Shown: piece by piece, positions 1 to 10,730 of the stretch
How positions within the stretch are numbered: the first letter of the stretch is position 1
How the letters are laid out: the number at the start of each line of letters is the position of its first letter
Origin: Eustoma russellianum
Taxonomy: Eukaryota; Streptophyta; Magnoliopsida; Gentianales; Gentianaceae
Reading direction: 5' to 3'
DNA length: 64,000 nt
Assembly: GCA_036186865.1 (NCBI GenBank)
Contig: AP025049.1
Span: forward strand, 28,009,692 to 28,073,691
Made by a program: the position numbers and the translations under genes
Notes under the pieces: generated by a model
What the model was told of the DNA's origin: nothing
What the model saw: only the letters and a program-made list of their open reading frames with translations
Database searches by the model: none

Positions 1-1300
1 ATTTTTCTAGATGCATGATTGTAACACCTATATGCTCTTGAATTAGTTGAATAACCAACAAATATGCATTCAATAGACTTTTGTTCAAACTTATCTAGAT
101 TATCCTTAGTGTTCAACACAAAACACTTACGACCGAAAACTCTAAGATAATCTACCTTAGGTTATCTATTGTTTAACAATTCGTAAGGTTTTTATTTAAT
201 TTTTTTCTAATAGAAAGCCTATTTATAATATAACATGCACAACTAACAACTTCATTCCATAAATATTTTGGTACTTTGTTTTCACACAACATTATCCTAG
301 CAATTTCTTGAATTGTTCTATTTTTACGTTCAACAACTCCATTGAGTTGTGGTGTTCTGGGTAGTGAGAATTCATGTTTTATTCCATGTAATTCAAAAAA
401 CTTTACTATTTCTTTGTTTTAAAATTCTCCACCTCTATCACTCCTAATTCTTTTAACATTTTCTTCATAAAGATTTTCGAGTTGCTTAATAAGATTTTCG
501 ATTGCCAAAGGAGCATTGTCTTTGTGTGTTAACAACAATGTCCATGTGTATCATGAGTAATCATTATCTACTATGACACACATAGTAGTGTCCACCTAGA
601 CTTCTTGTCCTACTTGGACCAAATAAGTCTAAGTGAAGTAATTCTAGTACATGACTAGTACTCACTTCATGTTTTAGTTTTAATGTTTCTTTAATATGTT
701 TTCCTTTAATACACGTTTCACGCATTTGAAAATTATCTAAGTCTAACTTAGGCATGCCTCTAATTAAGTTCTTCTTAGATAACTTTTCAATAGTTGAAAT
801 TCCTATATGGCCTAATCGTCTATGCCATAAATTTACATCTAAGTCATGTGACATTAAACACTTAACTTTAGCATCTATCATGTTATTTAATGAAAGTGTG
901 TAAATGTTACCATCCCTATTTTCTTTTAATATAATTTCTCCTTTTTCATTTGTTATATCACAAGAATCCGGAAGAAAAGAAACATAATAACCTGAATCTA
1001 TAAGTTGTGAATGCTTAACAAAATATAGAAAAATTTCGTATGAACAACACATTTCGTATTTGAAAAGTGTTAGGGGTCCCCGATTGTTCCTTTCTAAACA
1101 ACTTTTCTTTTGTTGTTGTCACCGAATGTCATCTTTCCTCCATTCTCGATGTGTTCTGTCTCGGTGAATAGTTTGGGGTTGACCGTCATATGCCTTGAAC
1201 ATCCACTGTCTAAAAACCATTTGGTTTTAGCTTCTTTGACTTTGCCTTCTCCTTGCATTCCTTGCGATTTTCCTACAATGGAGACAAAGTTTTAGGCACC
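1..1300 (-). pseudogene. copia pol fragment (protease end, GAG-pre-integrase, integrase)
   Basis: The longest open stretch is 564-1052 (minus). It contains the GAG-pre-integrase signature LWHRRLGHIG followed by ETCIKGK, then the start of the integrase core at LLHLDLFGPS. From 563 down to 1 the integrase continues (RSDRGGE-like and TPQLNGVVE-like strings are readable), but in shifted frames with stops. Upstream, 1195-1240 carries the protease motif WFLDSGCSRH in another frame. The order matches the 1051-residue pol of SIRE-A, with which it aligns base by base. It is a pseudogene, and nothing suggests host function. Confidence 0.85.
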
Positions 1301-1777
1301 CTTATTTGGGTCCTTGAATATTAAGACACCATACTTTTTTATATATCCCTTAGGTATCTAAAACTTGGATGTACCTTCTTGGCACATATTTGGACATTAG
1401 TTGAATAAAGCGGATTAACATGAACTTGACCATTCAATTAAAAGATGGTGTATGCATATAATTTTTATATCTTGGTTTATAAGTACTATGTTGTGGCCGA
1501 TTTGATAGTGGTGTAATAAGACATATGATTTTGTTTCTTGTATGGTAATATGTATGTGCGTTCATATGCATTTCTATAAGTCTTATATGAATTTTGCCTA
1601 TAATTATGTCTATATGGAATATAATAGTTGTTGCGGCTTATTTTGTTTAGACACATTGTATACATATAGACATAATTTCTAGCTTGTCTAGATGCAAAGT
1701 TTTGCTTAGTTGCACGTGATATGTGTGTGCTTTTGTGGGTGTATGTTTGCATTTTTACCTTGGAAAATACAGAAAAA
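1301..1777 (-). pseudogene. copia gag C-terminal remnant
   Basis: This matches the basic, Tyr/Asn/His-rich C-terminal part of SIRE-A gag (about 46584-47045), visible as scattered similar peptides in 1486-1752. The frame is broken. The similarity stops at 1777, where a TG...CA solo LTR begins, and resumes at 5766. Confidence 0.7.
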
Positions 1778-3029
1778 TGTTACGACCCGAGATTCCGGGC
1801 TAGTGGAAAATGATGAAAATAGAACGCAAATGCGATGTTGAGGAAATTTGAATGGAAATTAAATTTTATCTAGAACTAGTAAAAAATTGACATTAAATAT
1901 CGGGGTTAGAAACACTCGGGAAAATAACTGAAAGATAAGTTCACGGATATAATGATACTGGAAGGGACTAGGATAACGAATGTTTCAGGACATACGATGC
2001 ATTAAAAGAAATTAGTCAGTAGCACTTAAGTCGATAGATATAAATATCAAACCAAATAAAAATACCCGATACGATAATTCCAATACACGCTTTTATCACA
2101 TTTTCTCCTACCTTATCCTACATGGCATAATAGATACAATCTCACCCCTTTTTCTCTAAACTTCGGCATGCTCCAAGAAAAGAAAGGGGAATATTGCTTT
2201 TTGTCCCATTTAAAATACTCAATTCATTATTTACTCCAACATGCCCTACCTTTCTTCACATGCCCACATGACCACATTCTCTTTCCTCTTTTCCTTGAGA
2301 TTTTCGTATGACACCCAAGAAAGAGAGAATACTCCCTTAGTTTAATCATTCTACCCACTCCATCTTTCAAACCCTATTATTTCTTTTACCTTTTTCTACC
2401 ACTACACTCCATTATTCTTGCTCCTTCAACTCATGTTACCTTCTTCTTCTTGGCCTTATTGTGGCCGAAAGTTTCAAGAGAAGGACCCCTCTCTCTTCTT
2501 GCTATTGTTTCATTTTACTACATCTTACATTTCAACTCAATTTCTTCTCTTTCCTTTACAATAGATAAGATGTTCATCATCTCCTTCACTTCTCATGGCC
2601 GAATTCTACAAGCAAGAGGAAAAATTGTTTTCTTTTCACTTCATCTCATTCTTCACAAAACCATTTACTACAACATCTTCATACAACCAAACCTCAAGAA
2701 TACAAGGTCGTTTGGAATTAAGAACCAAGAATACTCAAGGTAAGAACACTAATTATATTAGATTATTTTTGTCCATTTCTTTATCTTTATGGTTGCCACA
2801 CTAAACTCCATTTTGACCTTTCAAAACCGTGGGTTTGCTAAGGTGACGAGGAGAAAGATTTTCTTCAAGCCAAGTGAAGAACACTACTTTGTAACAAAAG
2901 TGGTTAAGACAAGTATTCTTCCTAGATCCTACATGGTTTTACAAATATTAAGTACTTATGTTCATATCAAAGTTGGATCATCATGTAGTATGTTCAAGAT
3001 TCTCTTCTCAAGAAAGTATAGATCTATAT

Positions 3030-3799
3030 TTGAATAATAAGTATATACATATATACACTATATACACACGCACACTATATACATATATATACACTATATA
3101 TAAATACATATACATATTATAAAGTATGTATGTTGATATATATTTATATATGTATAAGTGTATAGATCTACATATATGTATGTATAGATGAGTAGATGCA
3201 TATATATATAAATACACGGGTTTGCATAAAAGCATATATGTATATATATATATATGCGTTTTATATATGTATGTATAGATGTATAAATGTATATATTTAT
3301 ACATGCGGTTTTGAGTATAAATGTATATATGTATACAATCGGTTTTTGATGTATAAATATATATATACACATTCGGTTTTTATATATATATGTATGTATA
3401 GATGTATAGATCTATATATGTACATATACGGATCTATATGTATATATGTATATGTGTAATATATGTTCAAGACTTAAAAATGAATAAGTTTATGTGTGTG
3501 TATATATATATCTCACTGTTTTTATGTATATATATAGATATATACGTATATACGTCAGTTATATATATGTGTATGCAACATATACAATTCGGCCTTAAAG
3601 CCATCTCAAGGTTAAAGTATGATTTTGTATGTTTTATGTGTATATATGTGTAATATATATTTTAAAGAGAGAAAATGAATAAGTATTTGTGTATTACATA
3701 CTATATAATAAAAGGATTTTATAAATGTATATATATTATATATATATATTCGGCCAATAGGCCTAAATGACAAAAATGATTTCATTATATTTTATACAA

Positions 3800-3857
<58 letters not shown>

Positions 3858-3870
3858 AATATGTTAAGAT
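3030..3870. repeat. TA-rich microsatellite region inside the T1 LTR, with a pure (TA)n run at about 3801-3854
   Basis: About 800 bases are built almost wholly of TATATA, TATGTA and TACATA words. The purest stretch is an uninterrupted TA run of about 27 units at 3801-3854. Long ORFs on both strands here encode only Tyr/Ile/Met/Thr strings and are artefacts of the repeat. Confidence 0.9.
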
Positions 3871-4030
3871 ATGAAAGTGAATAAGTTTTGAATATTATAC
3901 AATATATCACAAAATGATTTATATATATTACTATGTATATATATATTCGGCCATTAGGCCTTAGTGACAAATATAATGATTTCATTATATTTTTACACAA
4001 ATACAGATGTATATATGATGAATATGTTAA
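3680..4030. repeat. diverged tandem duplication flanking the TA run
   Basis: Two neighbouring blocks share the same word order: ATTCGGCCAATAGGCC (near 3750) and ATTCGGCCATTAGGCC (near 3945), each followed by a TGACAAA...GATTTCATTATAT string and a TATGATGAATATGTTAAG string. This is a local duplication of about 200 bp within the solo LTR. Confidence 0.6.
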
Positions 4031-5765
4031 GTTATGAAGTAAGTTAAGTATGTAAATTATGTATTAAGTTATGAAAAGTATGAAACATAAATAGGCCATA
4101 TTTATGTATGTGTAAATATAATACTATTAACTTTTACAATGTATGTACATGATATGTTACATGTTATATATGCTAACATAGATAGGTTATGATAAATGTA
4201 AGTTATGAAATCTTAGATGAAATGTAAAGTACTTAGAAATTTTCATGATGTCGGCATTTAAGTTATGAATTATGATATGCATGTATGGAATAGATACTAC
4301 CAAATTATTGTGTGATGATAATAGAAAAAGGGGGCTGTTTTAGTATGATGGCTGGATGGTACTTATTTGTAGGTGAAAATGGTATTTTGTTTAAGTTGTG
4401 ATGTGTAGAAGGAAATTAAGTGAGTGATGTTACTAGTGGTAGTATGGCAAGATACCCGTATTTGACCAAGTCTCACGTTGCATGAAAACAAGATTTGCAA
4501 AGTTATGTTGTCACATCTCATGTTTTTAAAAGTTCATATGCATAGGAATAATAAACACGAGACGAATGGTTCCGATGAGACACGATATGTTATGTATGTT
4601 CATAATCATGATTATGTATGTTATGTTGAAGCGCTATCCTGACATCGGGACCGGAGTGGTAGGTGTCAGGGGCCCATGTTTACGTTATGGCTGAGTGTAA
4701 CACCGGGTCTGGGACACGGGATCTTAGTCATAATGCGTCATCGTTAGCACATGTGCATATGATTCATGATGTTATGTCGCACATGTACTATACGGGGAAT
4801 CATTCGGTATGTCGTGCGTTATTATTCTTATGAAAAGTGCTATAGCCAATGATTTAAATGTTATGTCTTCATGTTATGAAAAAGTCATGTTATACAAGTT
4901 ATGAATATGTCATGTTATGCAAGTTATGAAAATCATGTCATGATTATGAAAAGTCATGTTTACGAAAAGTCATTTTATGAAAAGTCATGTTTTATGCATC
5001 ACGTCATGACCATGTCACCTTAGGGTTATGATTAAGAATTCTTTAAGTATATGATAGCACTACAGTGGACAATGTAGTGTTAAGCATGAGAATGTAGTAC
5101 ATGTAAGATATGCAAAGATGGTATAAGTTATGGATTAGAAGTTAAGTATAGATATAGTATGATGATTGGATTAAGCAGAATGAGATGCTGTTATGCTATG
5201 TATGCTTGAAATCTTTCTAATTTATCTGCTTTCAGTTTACAGCAGTTTACAGATATGATATGATACCTTACTTGTTAGAAAGGAGACGTGCTTATTATAT
5301 TCAAAATTTATGGTTATTATGATTTGTCACCCCGTCTCCCCATGTATGATCCACATGTCGTATCTGGTAAGACTACTTGCTGAGCGATTAAAAGTCGGTG
5401 GCTATCGCTCATACTTGCCTCATTTATAACTTTCCAGATAACAGGTATCAATATACAGGCTCGTTGAAGACATGCTAGATAGACCGTTGATAACGAAGAG
5501 CATACTGAGAGATTATTTCGAAGGCATTAAGTTTCGGATTACGATGTATGATATATGATTTCAGTATTTGGTATATGATGATTGTACAGTTTATGATGTA
5601 GTACAGTGCATGTCGATGAAGATTTGTTTATGTTATGTTACTTCCGCTTATCGATTCATTATTCATGTCGACATGTACATGTATAGTATCGACGCTTTGT
5701 ACTCTATGGAGTAGAGTACGGTGGGTGCACTGAGCCGGAACCCTGGTTTCGGGCGGGGCGCTACA

Positions 5766-6982
5766 GAAAGAGTAGAAGAAGGGTAGCATGCAAGTTGATT
5801 TTATTGTATTATACGGCAACTTAAACTTAGATGATACAAAGTTAGTCTTTTTGCCTAACTTATCATTTTATTCTATATACCCTAAGCCCTTCTTATCATT
5901 TCCATATTTTTGTGACGATATAATTGTGTCAAGCATGCTCGTGCTAGATTTAAATTGTTCTAACATTTTTTCTAAGTTTAGTTTAGAAGATTTAAGTTTA
6001 ACCATCTCATTTTCACAATTTTCTAACTTAGATTTCAACATACTATTTTCAGTTTTTAATACATGTTCATTTTTCCTATACGATTCAATTTTAATTTGTA
6101 AAGAATCAAGAGTATTGGTGGACTCTTGTTTAAAAGATTCTAATTGATCGGAAAATTCCAAGTTGAACGTCTTCAACTTGTCATTTTCTTCAATTAGTTT
6201 CTTCTTTTTTTAGAGAGCCTTTTACAGTGAGCATGCATCTTTAGAAATTCTTCATACATTTCATCAAATGACATTTCATTATCAGAATCTTCATCAGATG
6301 AAGAACTTACCTCGTTGGATACGAAGCAGACTTAAGCTTCCTCAGTGTCGGATTCTGAGTCGGACGAGTCGTTCCACGTGCTTGCGTTCATTGCTCGTTT
6401 GCCTCTTCTTGACTTGGACTACTTTGTCTTAGTCTTTTATGCCTCCTTGTCCTTAGCTTGTTTATTATTGTCGTCATTATTATTATTTTTCTTTGTTGGG
6501 CAATCATATGAGATATGTCCTTTTCGATCGCATTCGTAGCACTTTACTCTTTATTATACCACTTGTTATTAAAGTTTTTCTTAGGTTGAGAAGAAGTAGA
6601 AGAAGATTGTTTTCCATTTCTATTTGGTCCTTTGAAAAACTTTCTAAGTTTTCTAGCTATTAATATTAGATCATCATCTAATTCATTATCACTATTACTA
6701 TCATCATTATTTATATGTGACTCAATTGATTTAAAAGCAATAGACTTATCGGATGGTTTAGATGATTCAGACTTTCGTTGGTTCAGTTTTATCTCGTAAA
6801 CTCTAAGTGAACCGATCAATTCATCCATTTTAGTAGTTGATTTCATTTGTTCAATTGCCGTGACTTTAGGATCTCATTCAACCGGAAGGCTTCGCAACAC
6901 CTTTTGAACCTTCTCGTTATTGGTAAATGATTTTCCTAAAGCTTCAAGGGCATTGAAAATATTAGTAATCCTCAAATCCATA
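5766..6982 (-). pseudogene. copia gag pseudogene (coiled coil, zinc-knuckle region, N-terminal half)
   Basis: This continues the SIRE-C gag. 5868-6176 is an open Leu/Lys/Glu/Ser-rich coiled-coil stretch, and 6544-6846 contains the DDDLILIARKLRKFFKG block seen in SIRE-A gag. The zinc-knuckle region between them (about 6510-6540) is frameshifted. Homology to SIRE-A ends near 6982 (gag residues around the LRITNIFNALEALGK block), so the N-terminal gag, primer-binding site and 5' LTR are missing. Confidence 0.8.
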
Positions 6983-7978
6983 TATTTCTTGCTGCATGGA
7001 TTTCAGAAACTAAACAGAGTACTAGCTTAGGGATCACACAGACTCAAAGGGAAAACTCTGAGAGCCAAGACAGCTAGGATCACCCTGGCTGCCACTGTCT
7101 ACTTTATCTGACGAACTAGGAACAAACATATATGAAGCAACATCTTTTGTATGTAGGGATGTAGCACATAGAATATGCGCACATGTATACAGAGTTATGT
7201 ATAAGCTATACCCACATCTTTTAGACATCGGCGCTACGATACTTATTGTTTAAGAGGGCTATACATTTCTGAGTAGTACACATGGGCCAACCTGTTTGCC
7301 TATGAATAGGGTTATTGCATGAGTTGCATCTCCTTGATGCTTTGATTTCTGTGGTTAATATATTAGCATTTTAACCCAAAAAAAGTTTTAACTTAGTTTT
7401 TTTCTGTCATATTTTTCACCTTACCATAAAATTAAATGCATAAAATGGTGATGTTATTTGGAAAAACCGATTAGCTCATATTAAGATGCTAATTTCAAGG
7501 ATTTAACGAATATTATATTGCATATTTCATAAAAATTATATTAATTACATAAATCATCTTTATTGAATCACACAATATAAATCAAATGGATCCAAACACG
7601 ATTACAATATAAAAAGAATTAGAAATTATCATTTTAACATGGTATGAGACAGTACCTTATCAATACCATAAGTTTACGACAACGACCGTCAGTTGATACA
7701 AAATAGTATATTAACAGAAGAAGAAAACTTTAGTAAGTTAATAGGATAAGAAGAAACTAGCACTTAACCAGGCCTCTCAACTCTGACAAGATGACTCATA
7801 TTTTTCTAATCAGATAAGAAAAACATATCCAATCGTCTAATTTTTCAATGAGACCGGAGTATTTTTGACAATTTCACTTATAAACACAAGTTCTATGGCC
7901 AATAGCAACTTTAGTGGTTCATGCTTATCATTTGTTTCACTTCTGTTAATAAATTTTAGTATGTTGTTTTGCCAATCT
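6983..7978. other. intergenic A+T-rich DNA; possible relic of a host terminal exon near 7034-7115
   Basis: No clear gene is present. On the minus strand a pyrimidine-rich stretch ending ...TTTGTTCCTAG (about 7105-7125) is followed by a short open segment rich in Ser/Gly/Asp that ends in a stop at 7034. This could be a last exon with a 3' splice acceptor, but I do not recognise the peptide and see no upstream exon. The rest, up to the Copia-1 insertion at 7979, is A+T-rich with nothing identified. Confidence 0.3.
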
Positions 7979-8355
7979 TGTTGGATAAATATTAGACGTA
8001 ATGTTTATCTTTAAGATTTATCCCGTGATTTATTAATTTAAATCACATATAGTGTGGATCACCATGTCATCTTATCTCCTAGACTTGCATTTGACTACAA
8101 CTCCTTGGTGGTAAGGGATTATCACCATACAGTAGAGTTTGTGATGGTACGGACTCTAATCAAGACAGGATTAGGGGGTCCCTAGCCTAGCCTATAAATA
8201 AGAGCCTATGGTTGTCCATCAAACCATCTCATTCAAGCCAAGAGGAACAAGGCTAGAAGACTACCCTAAGGACTACATCAACGCGAAGAAGGCTTCTACA
8301 AACGACAATGGCCGGAGGTAACCTTTCTGCTTCCGCTATTTATTTTGGCCTAACA
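7979..8355 (+). repeat. Copia-1 5' LTR
   Basis: 377 bp, TG...CA ends, identical to the 3' LTR by direct reading. It contains a TATAAATA box at 8193-8200, so transcription would start around 8220-8230. Confidence 0.95.
8193..8200 (+). promoter_or_regulatory. TATA box of the Copia-1 5' LTR
   Basis: TATAAATA about 160 bases before the LTR end, in the position expected for the U3/R boundary. The same box is at 14047-14054 in the 3' LTR, where it points out towards the PsbTn gene, convergently with it. Confidence 0.65.
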
Positions 8356-8357
8356 AT

Positions 8358-8369
8358 TGGTATCAGAGC
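8358..8369 (+). other. Copia-1 primer-binding site (initiator Met tRNA)
   Basis: TGGTATCAGAGC begins two bases after the 5' LTR and is complementary to the 3' end of plant initiator methionine tRNA. Confidence 0.9.
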
Positions 8370-9316
8370 GGTCCTCTGACCATATCGTTTGTATTTAGAA
8401 AACTTTTCTCCGTACCCTTTAATGAATTTAATCGTTCACAGAGATAGGGTATTGGTTAGATGCATCATTCTGTTCATCAATGATATTTGCAATACACACC
8501 GTTTCAAGATGAATCTCGATATCTAATATCTATAATAGTTAAGTTTTTTATTATTATCAAGAGGTATAAATTCTTGCTTTATGAGATTGGCCGTAATGAA
8601 AAAAAAAAAAAAAAGTCAAAGTCAAAGCAAGTAACATGCATCAATTAAGCTCTTTTCTAGGGAGTGCATCAATTAAGTTGATCTATACATCTCCAGGAGT
8701 CCTTAGTTTGGCATGAGATCTGGTGTGGTAATTTTACCTCTGAGTGGAGAACTCTACGCATCGAAATAGATGGATCAAAGTTGTCAGCAGTAGATACCCT
8801 TAAAGAAAATCTTTAATTTATTTATTTTTTATAAACATACGCTCTCTTATTTGATTAAAAAAAAATGCGTATTTATCATTTACCCTTGGACTCAACTTCA
8901 GGCCTTTTAAGAGCATAATCAGCCCATTATTATTTTGTTTTCTCGTTTTGTTTGTATTTCTGGTCAGTGTAATTTTATATGTTTAAATTCTTTTTATATG
9001 ACCATTCGGCCATATTTATTGGCAATTGTATGTTTATCATAACTCTGATTATGTATCCATTTGAGGAAATTCATGGCAAATAGAAGAGGTAAACTATTGA
9101 AAGTGTGATAAATACACCGTACACGTAATTTCTGTCTAGAAAGTCGGTACTTAAGCGGGACCGTTGTGACCCCACCGCACGGCCTGGGACTTTACGTGGA
9201 ATGGTAATACCTGTCTAGGAAATTGATTCATGATCTTTCCTGGGGTATTGCCGAATCGGTTCACTTCACATTTTCATTATGATTTCATCTTTTGTTGATG
9301 TCATATAAATGGTTTT

Positions 9317-9800
9317 GAAGTTGATGACATATAAAGAATTATTTTCTTAATTTTAAGATTAGCCACAGCATCTTAAAATTATATGGTATAAAGAAAATAA
9401 AATGTCATCACAACTATTGTTTGATTAATAAGGTAATCACTCTGCCCTACAGGGAAGTGGTTGCTTTATTGATCAAGAAAATTAAACATAAACATTTCCT
9501 ATGCCCACAGGTACGGAAATATTTTGGTTGTTTAATTTTCATATTGTTTTAAAGAATAACTACATAAATATGTTGATGACATATAGAGGATTATTTTCTT
9601 AATTTTAAGATTAGCCACAGCATCTTAAAATTATATGGTATACAAGAAAATAAAATGTCATCATACCTATGTTTTTGATTAATAAAGTAGTCATTCTGCC
9701 CCACAGGGAATTGGTTATTTTATTGATCAAGAAAATTAAACATATACATTTCCTATGCCCACAGGTATGGAAATATTTTTGGTTGTTTAATTTTCATACC
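9317..9800 (+). repeat. direct duplication of about 230 bp in the Copia-1 leader
   Basis: Blocks 9317-9546 and 9570-9800 repeat the same text (GTTGATGACATATA, GATTAGCCACAGCATC, CACAGGTA with A/C-GG-AAATATTT) with few changes. They lie in the untranslated leader before gag, and small ORFs inside are not genes. The role is unknown. Confidence 0.8.
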
Positions 9801-9913
9801 GTTTTGAGTATATTCTATGCATTAGTGCGACCTCTACCCACAGGAAGGTTTAGAATATACTATTTGAATTAACTTGATTAATTCATTCTGGTTATATATG
9901 TTCATAGCATGAT

Positions 9914-10730
9914 ATGTGTTTCTTTGGTCATGCAGTTATTCCCACTACTGCTTTATTTGATTCTACTAAAACTCCAATGTTGACTGGTGACAATTTTACT
10001 GAATGGAAGGATAATATCCTTTTAACGTTAGGGTGTATGGACTTAGACCTGGCAATCCGTGAGGAAAAACCACCAAATCCCACGAAATCAAGTACGCCAT
10101 CTGAGAGGTCTAGTTACGAGCGTTGAGCAATCTAATCGCCTCAGCATGATGCTCATCAAGTCTTATATAAGTCCAAGCATTAGGGGTTCTATCCCTAATC
10201 TTGATAATGTCAAAGCTTACATGAAAGCCATTGATGATCAATTTGTAAGCTCTGACAAGGCGGTAGCCAGCACCCTTATGAAGAGGCTTTCAAATATGAC
10301 CCATGACAGAAACCGTGGTGTGCGCGAGCACATCATGGAGATGAGGGACATTGTTGCTAAATTAAGCTCCCTAAAGGTTGAAATCTCAGAGTCATTCCTG
10401 GTGCATTTCATACTCAACTCTCTCCCTTCGGAGTTTACTCCATTTAAGATCTCATACAACACACATAAAGAAAACTGGTCAATTAATGAACTTCTGACCA
10501 TGTGTGTTCAAGAGGAGCAGAGGTTGAAGAATGAGTCCATTGAGTCTGTGCATCTTGCGACTCATTTTAAGAGAAATGCAAAGAAGGGCAAAGGTGTTCC
10601 AATGAAAAGAAAACCGGCAATAAAGACACATGTCGGTTTTGTAAGAAAAAAAAAGGGACACTGGAAGAAAGATTGCCTGAAATACAAGGGATGGCTGGAG
10701 AAGAAAGGTAATTTTTCCTTTGTGTGTCAT
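9914..10730 (+). pseudogene. Copia-1 gag (frameshifted)
   Basis: The first part (9914-10126) carries the gag N-terminal pattern with FTEWKDNILLTLG. A two-base loss near 10123 throws it out of frame, and gag resumes in the frame of 10059-11312, with the UBN2-type gag core (LMKRLSNMTHD, VREHIMEMRDIV, HFILNSLPSEF). The CX2CX4HX4C zinc knuckle near 10630-10690 is legible only across two frames: the read-through frame loses the first cysteines and keeps GHWKKDC. The function would be capsid formation and RNA packaging; this copy cannot make a normal Gag. Confidence 0.8.

Larger units (their letters stand above)
1778..5765 (+). mobile_element. T1: ~4 kb solo LTR of a Tekay-like gypsy element, nested in SIRE-C
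   Basis: The block begins TGTTACGACCCGAG and ends GGGCGGGGCGCTACA, the same termini style as the Tekay-1 LTRs (TGTTACACCCCGTG to CCGGGGCGCTACA). Its last 100 bases also resemble the Tekay-1 LTR end (GCGGGTGCACTG then a C-rich end). It interrupts SIRE-C cleanly. Flanking 5-mers are AAAAA (1773-1777) and GAAAG (5766-5770), so any target-site duplication has decayed. No internal coding region is present, which makes it a solo LTR left by LTR-LTR recombination. Orientation is inferred from the termini. Apparent ORFs (2450-2804, 3008-3653) are low-complexity and not genes. Confidence 0.75.
1..6982 (-). mobile_element. SIRE-C: truncated SIRE-like Ty1-copia fragment, interrupted by a solo LTR
   Basis: The two blocks 1-1777 and 5766-6982 match, in order and orientation, the gag-pol boundary region of the complete element at 40715-51155 (roughly 45277-47045 and 47050-48290). 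The left end runs off the window. On the right the match stops near 6982, inside gag, with no LTR or primer-binding site, so the copy is truncated. Many stops and indels show an old, dead copy. The block between 1778 and 5765 is a later insertion. Lineage is by resemblance to SIRE/Maximus copia elements: large gag with coiled coil, and integrase and pre-integrase motifs. Confidence 0.85.

Noticed and set aside
3008..3653. Several overlapping ORFs on both strands
   Set aside because: They are translations of TA-rich microsatellite (Tyr/Ile/Met strings) within a solo LTR.
8358..8369. tRNA gene
   Set aside because: It is only the 12-base primer-binding complement of initiator Met tRNA; the same holds at 21452 and 48841.
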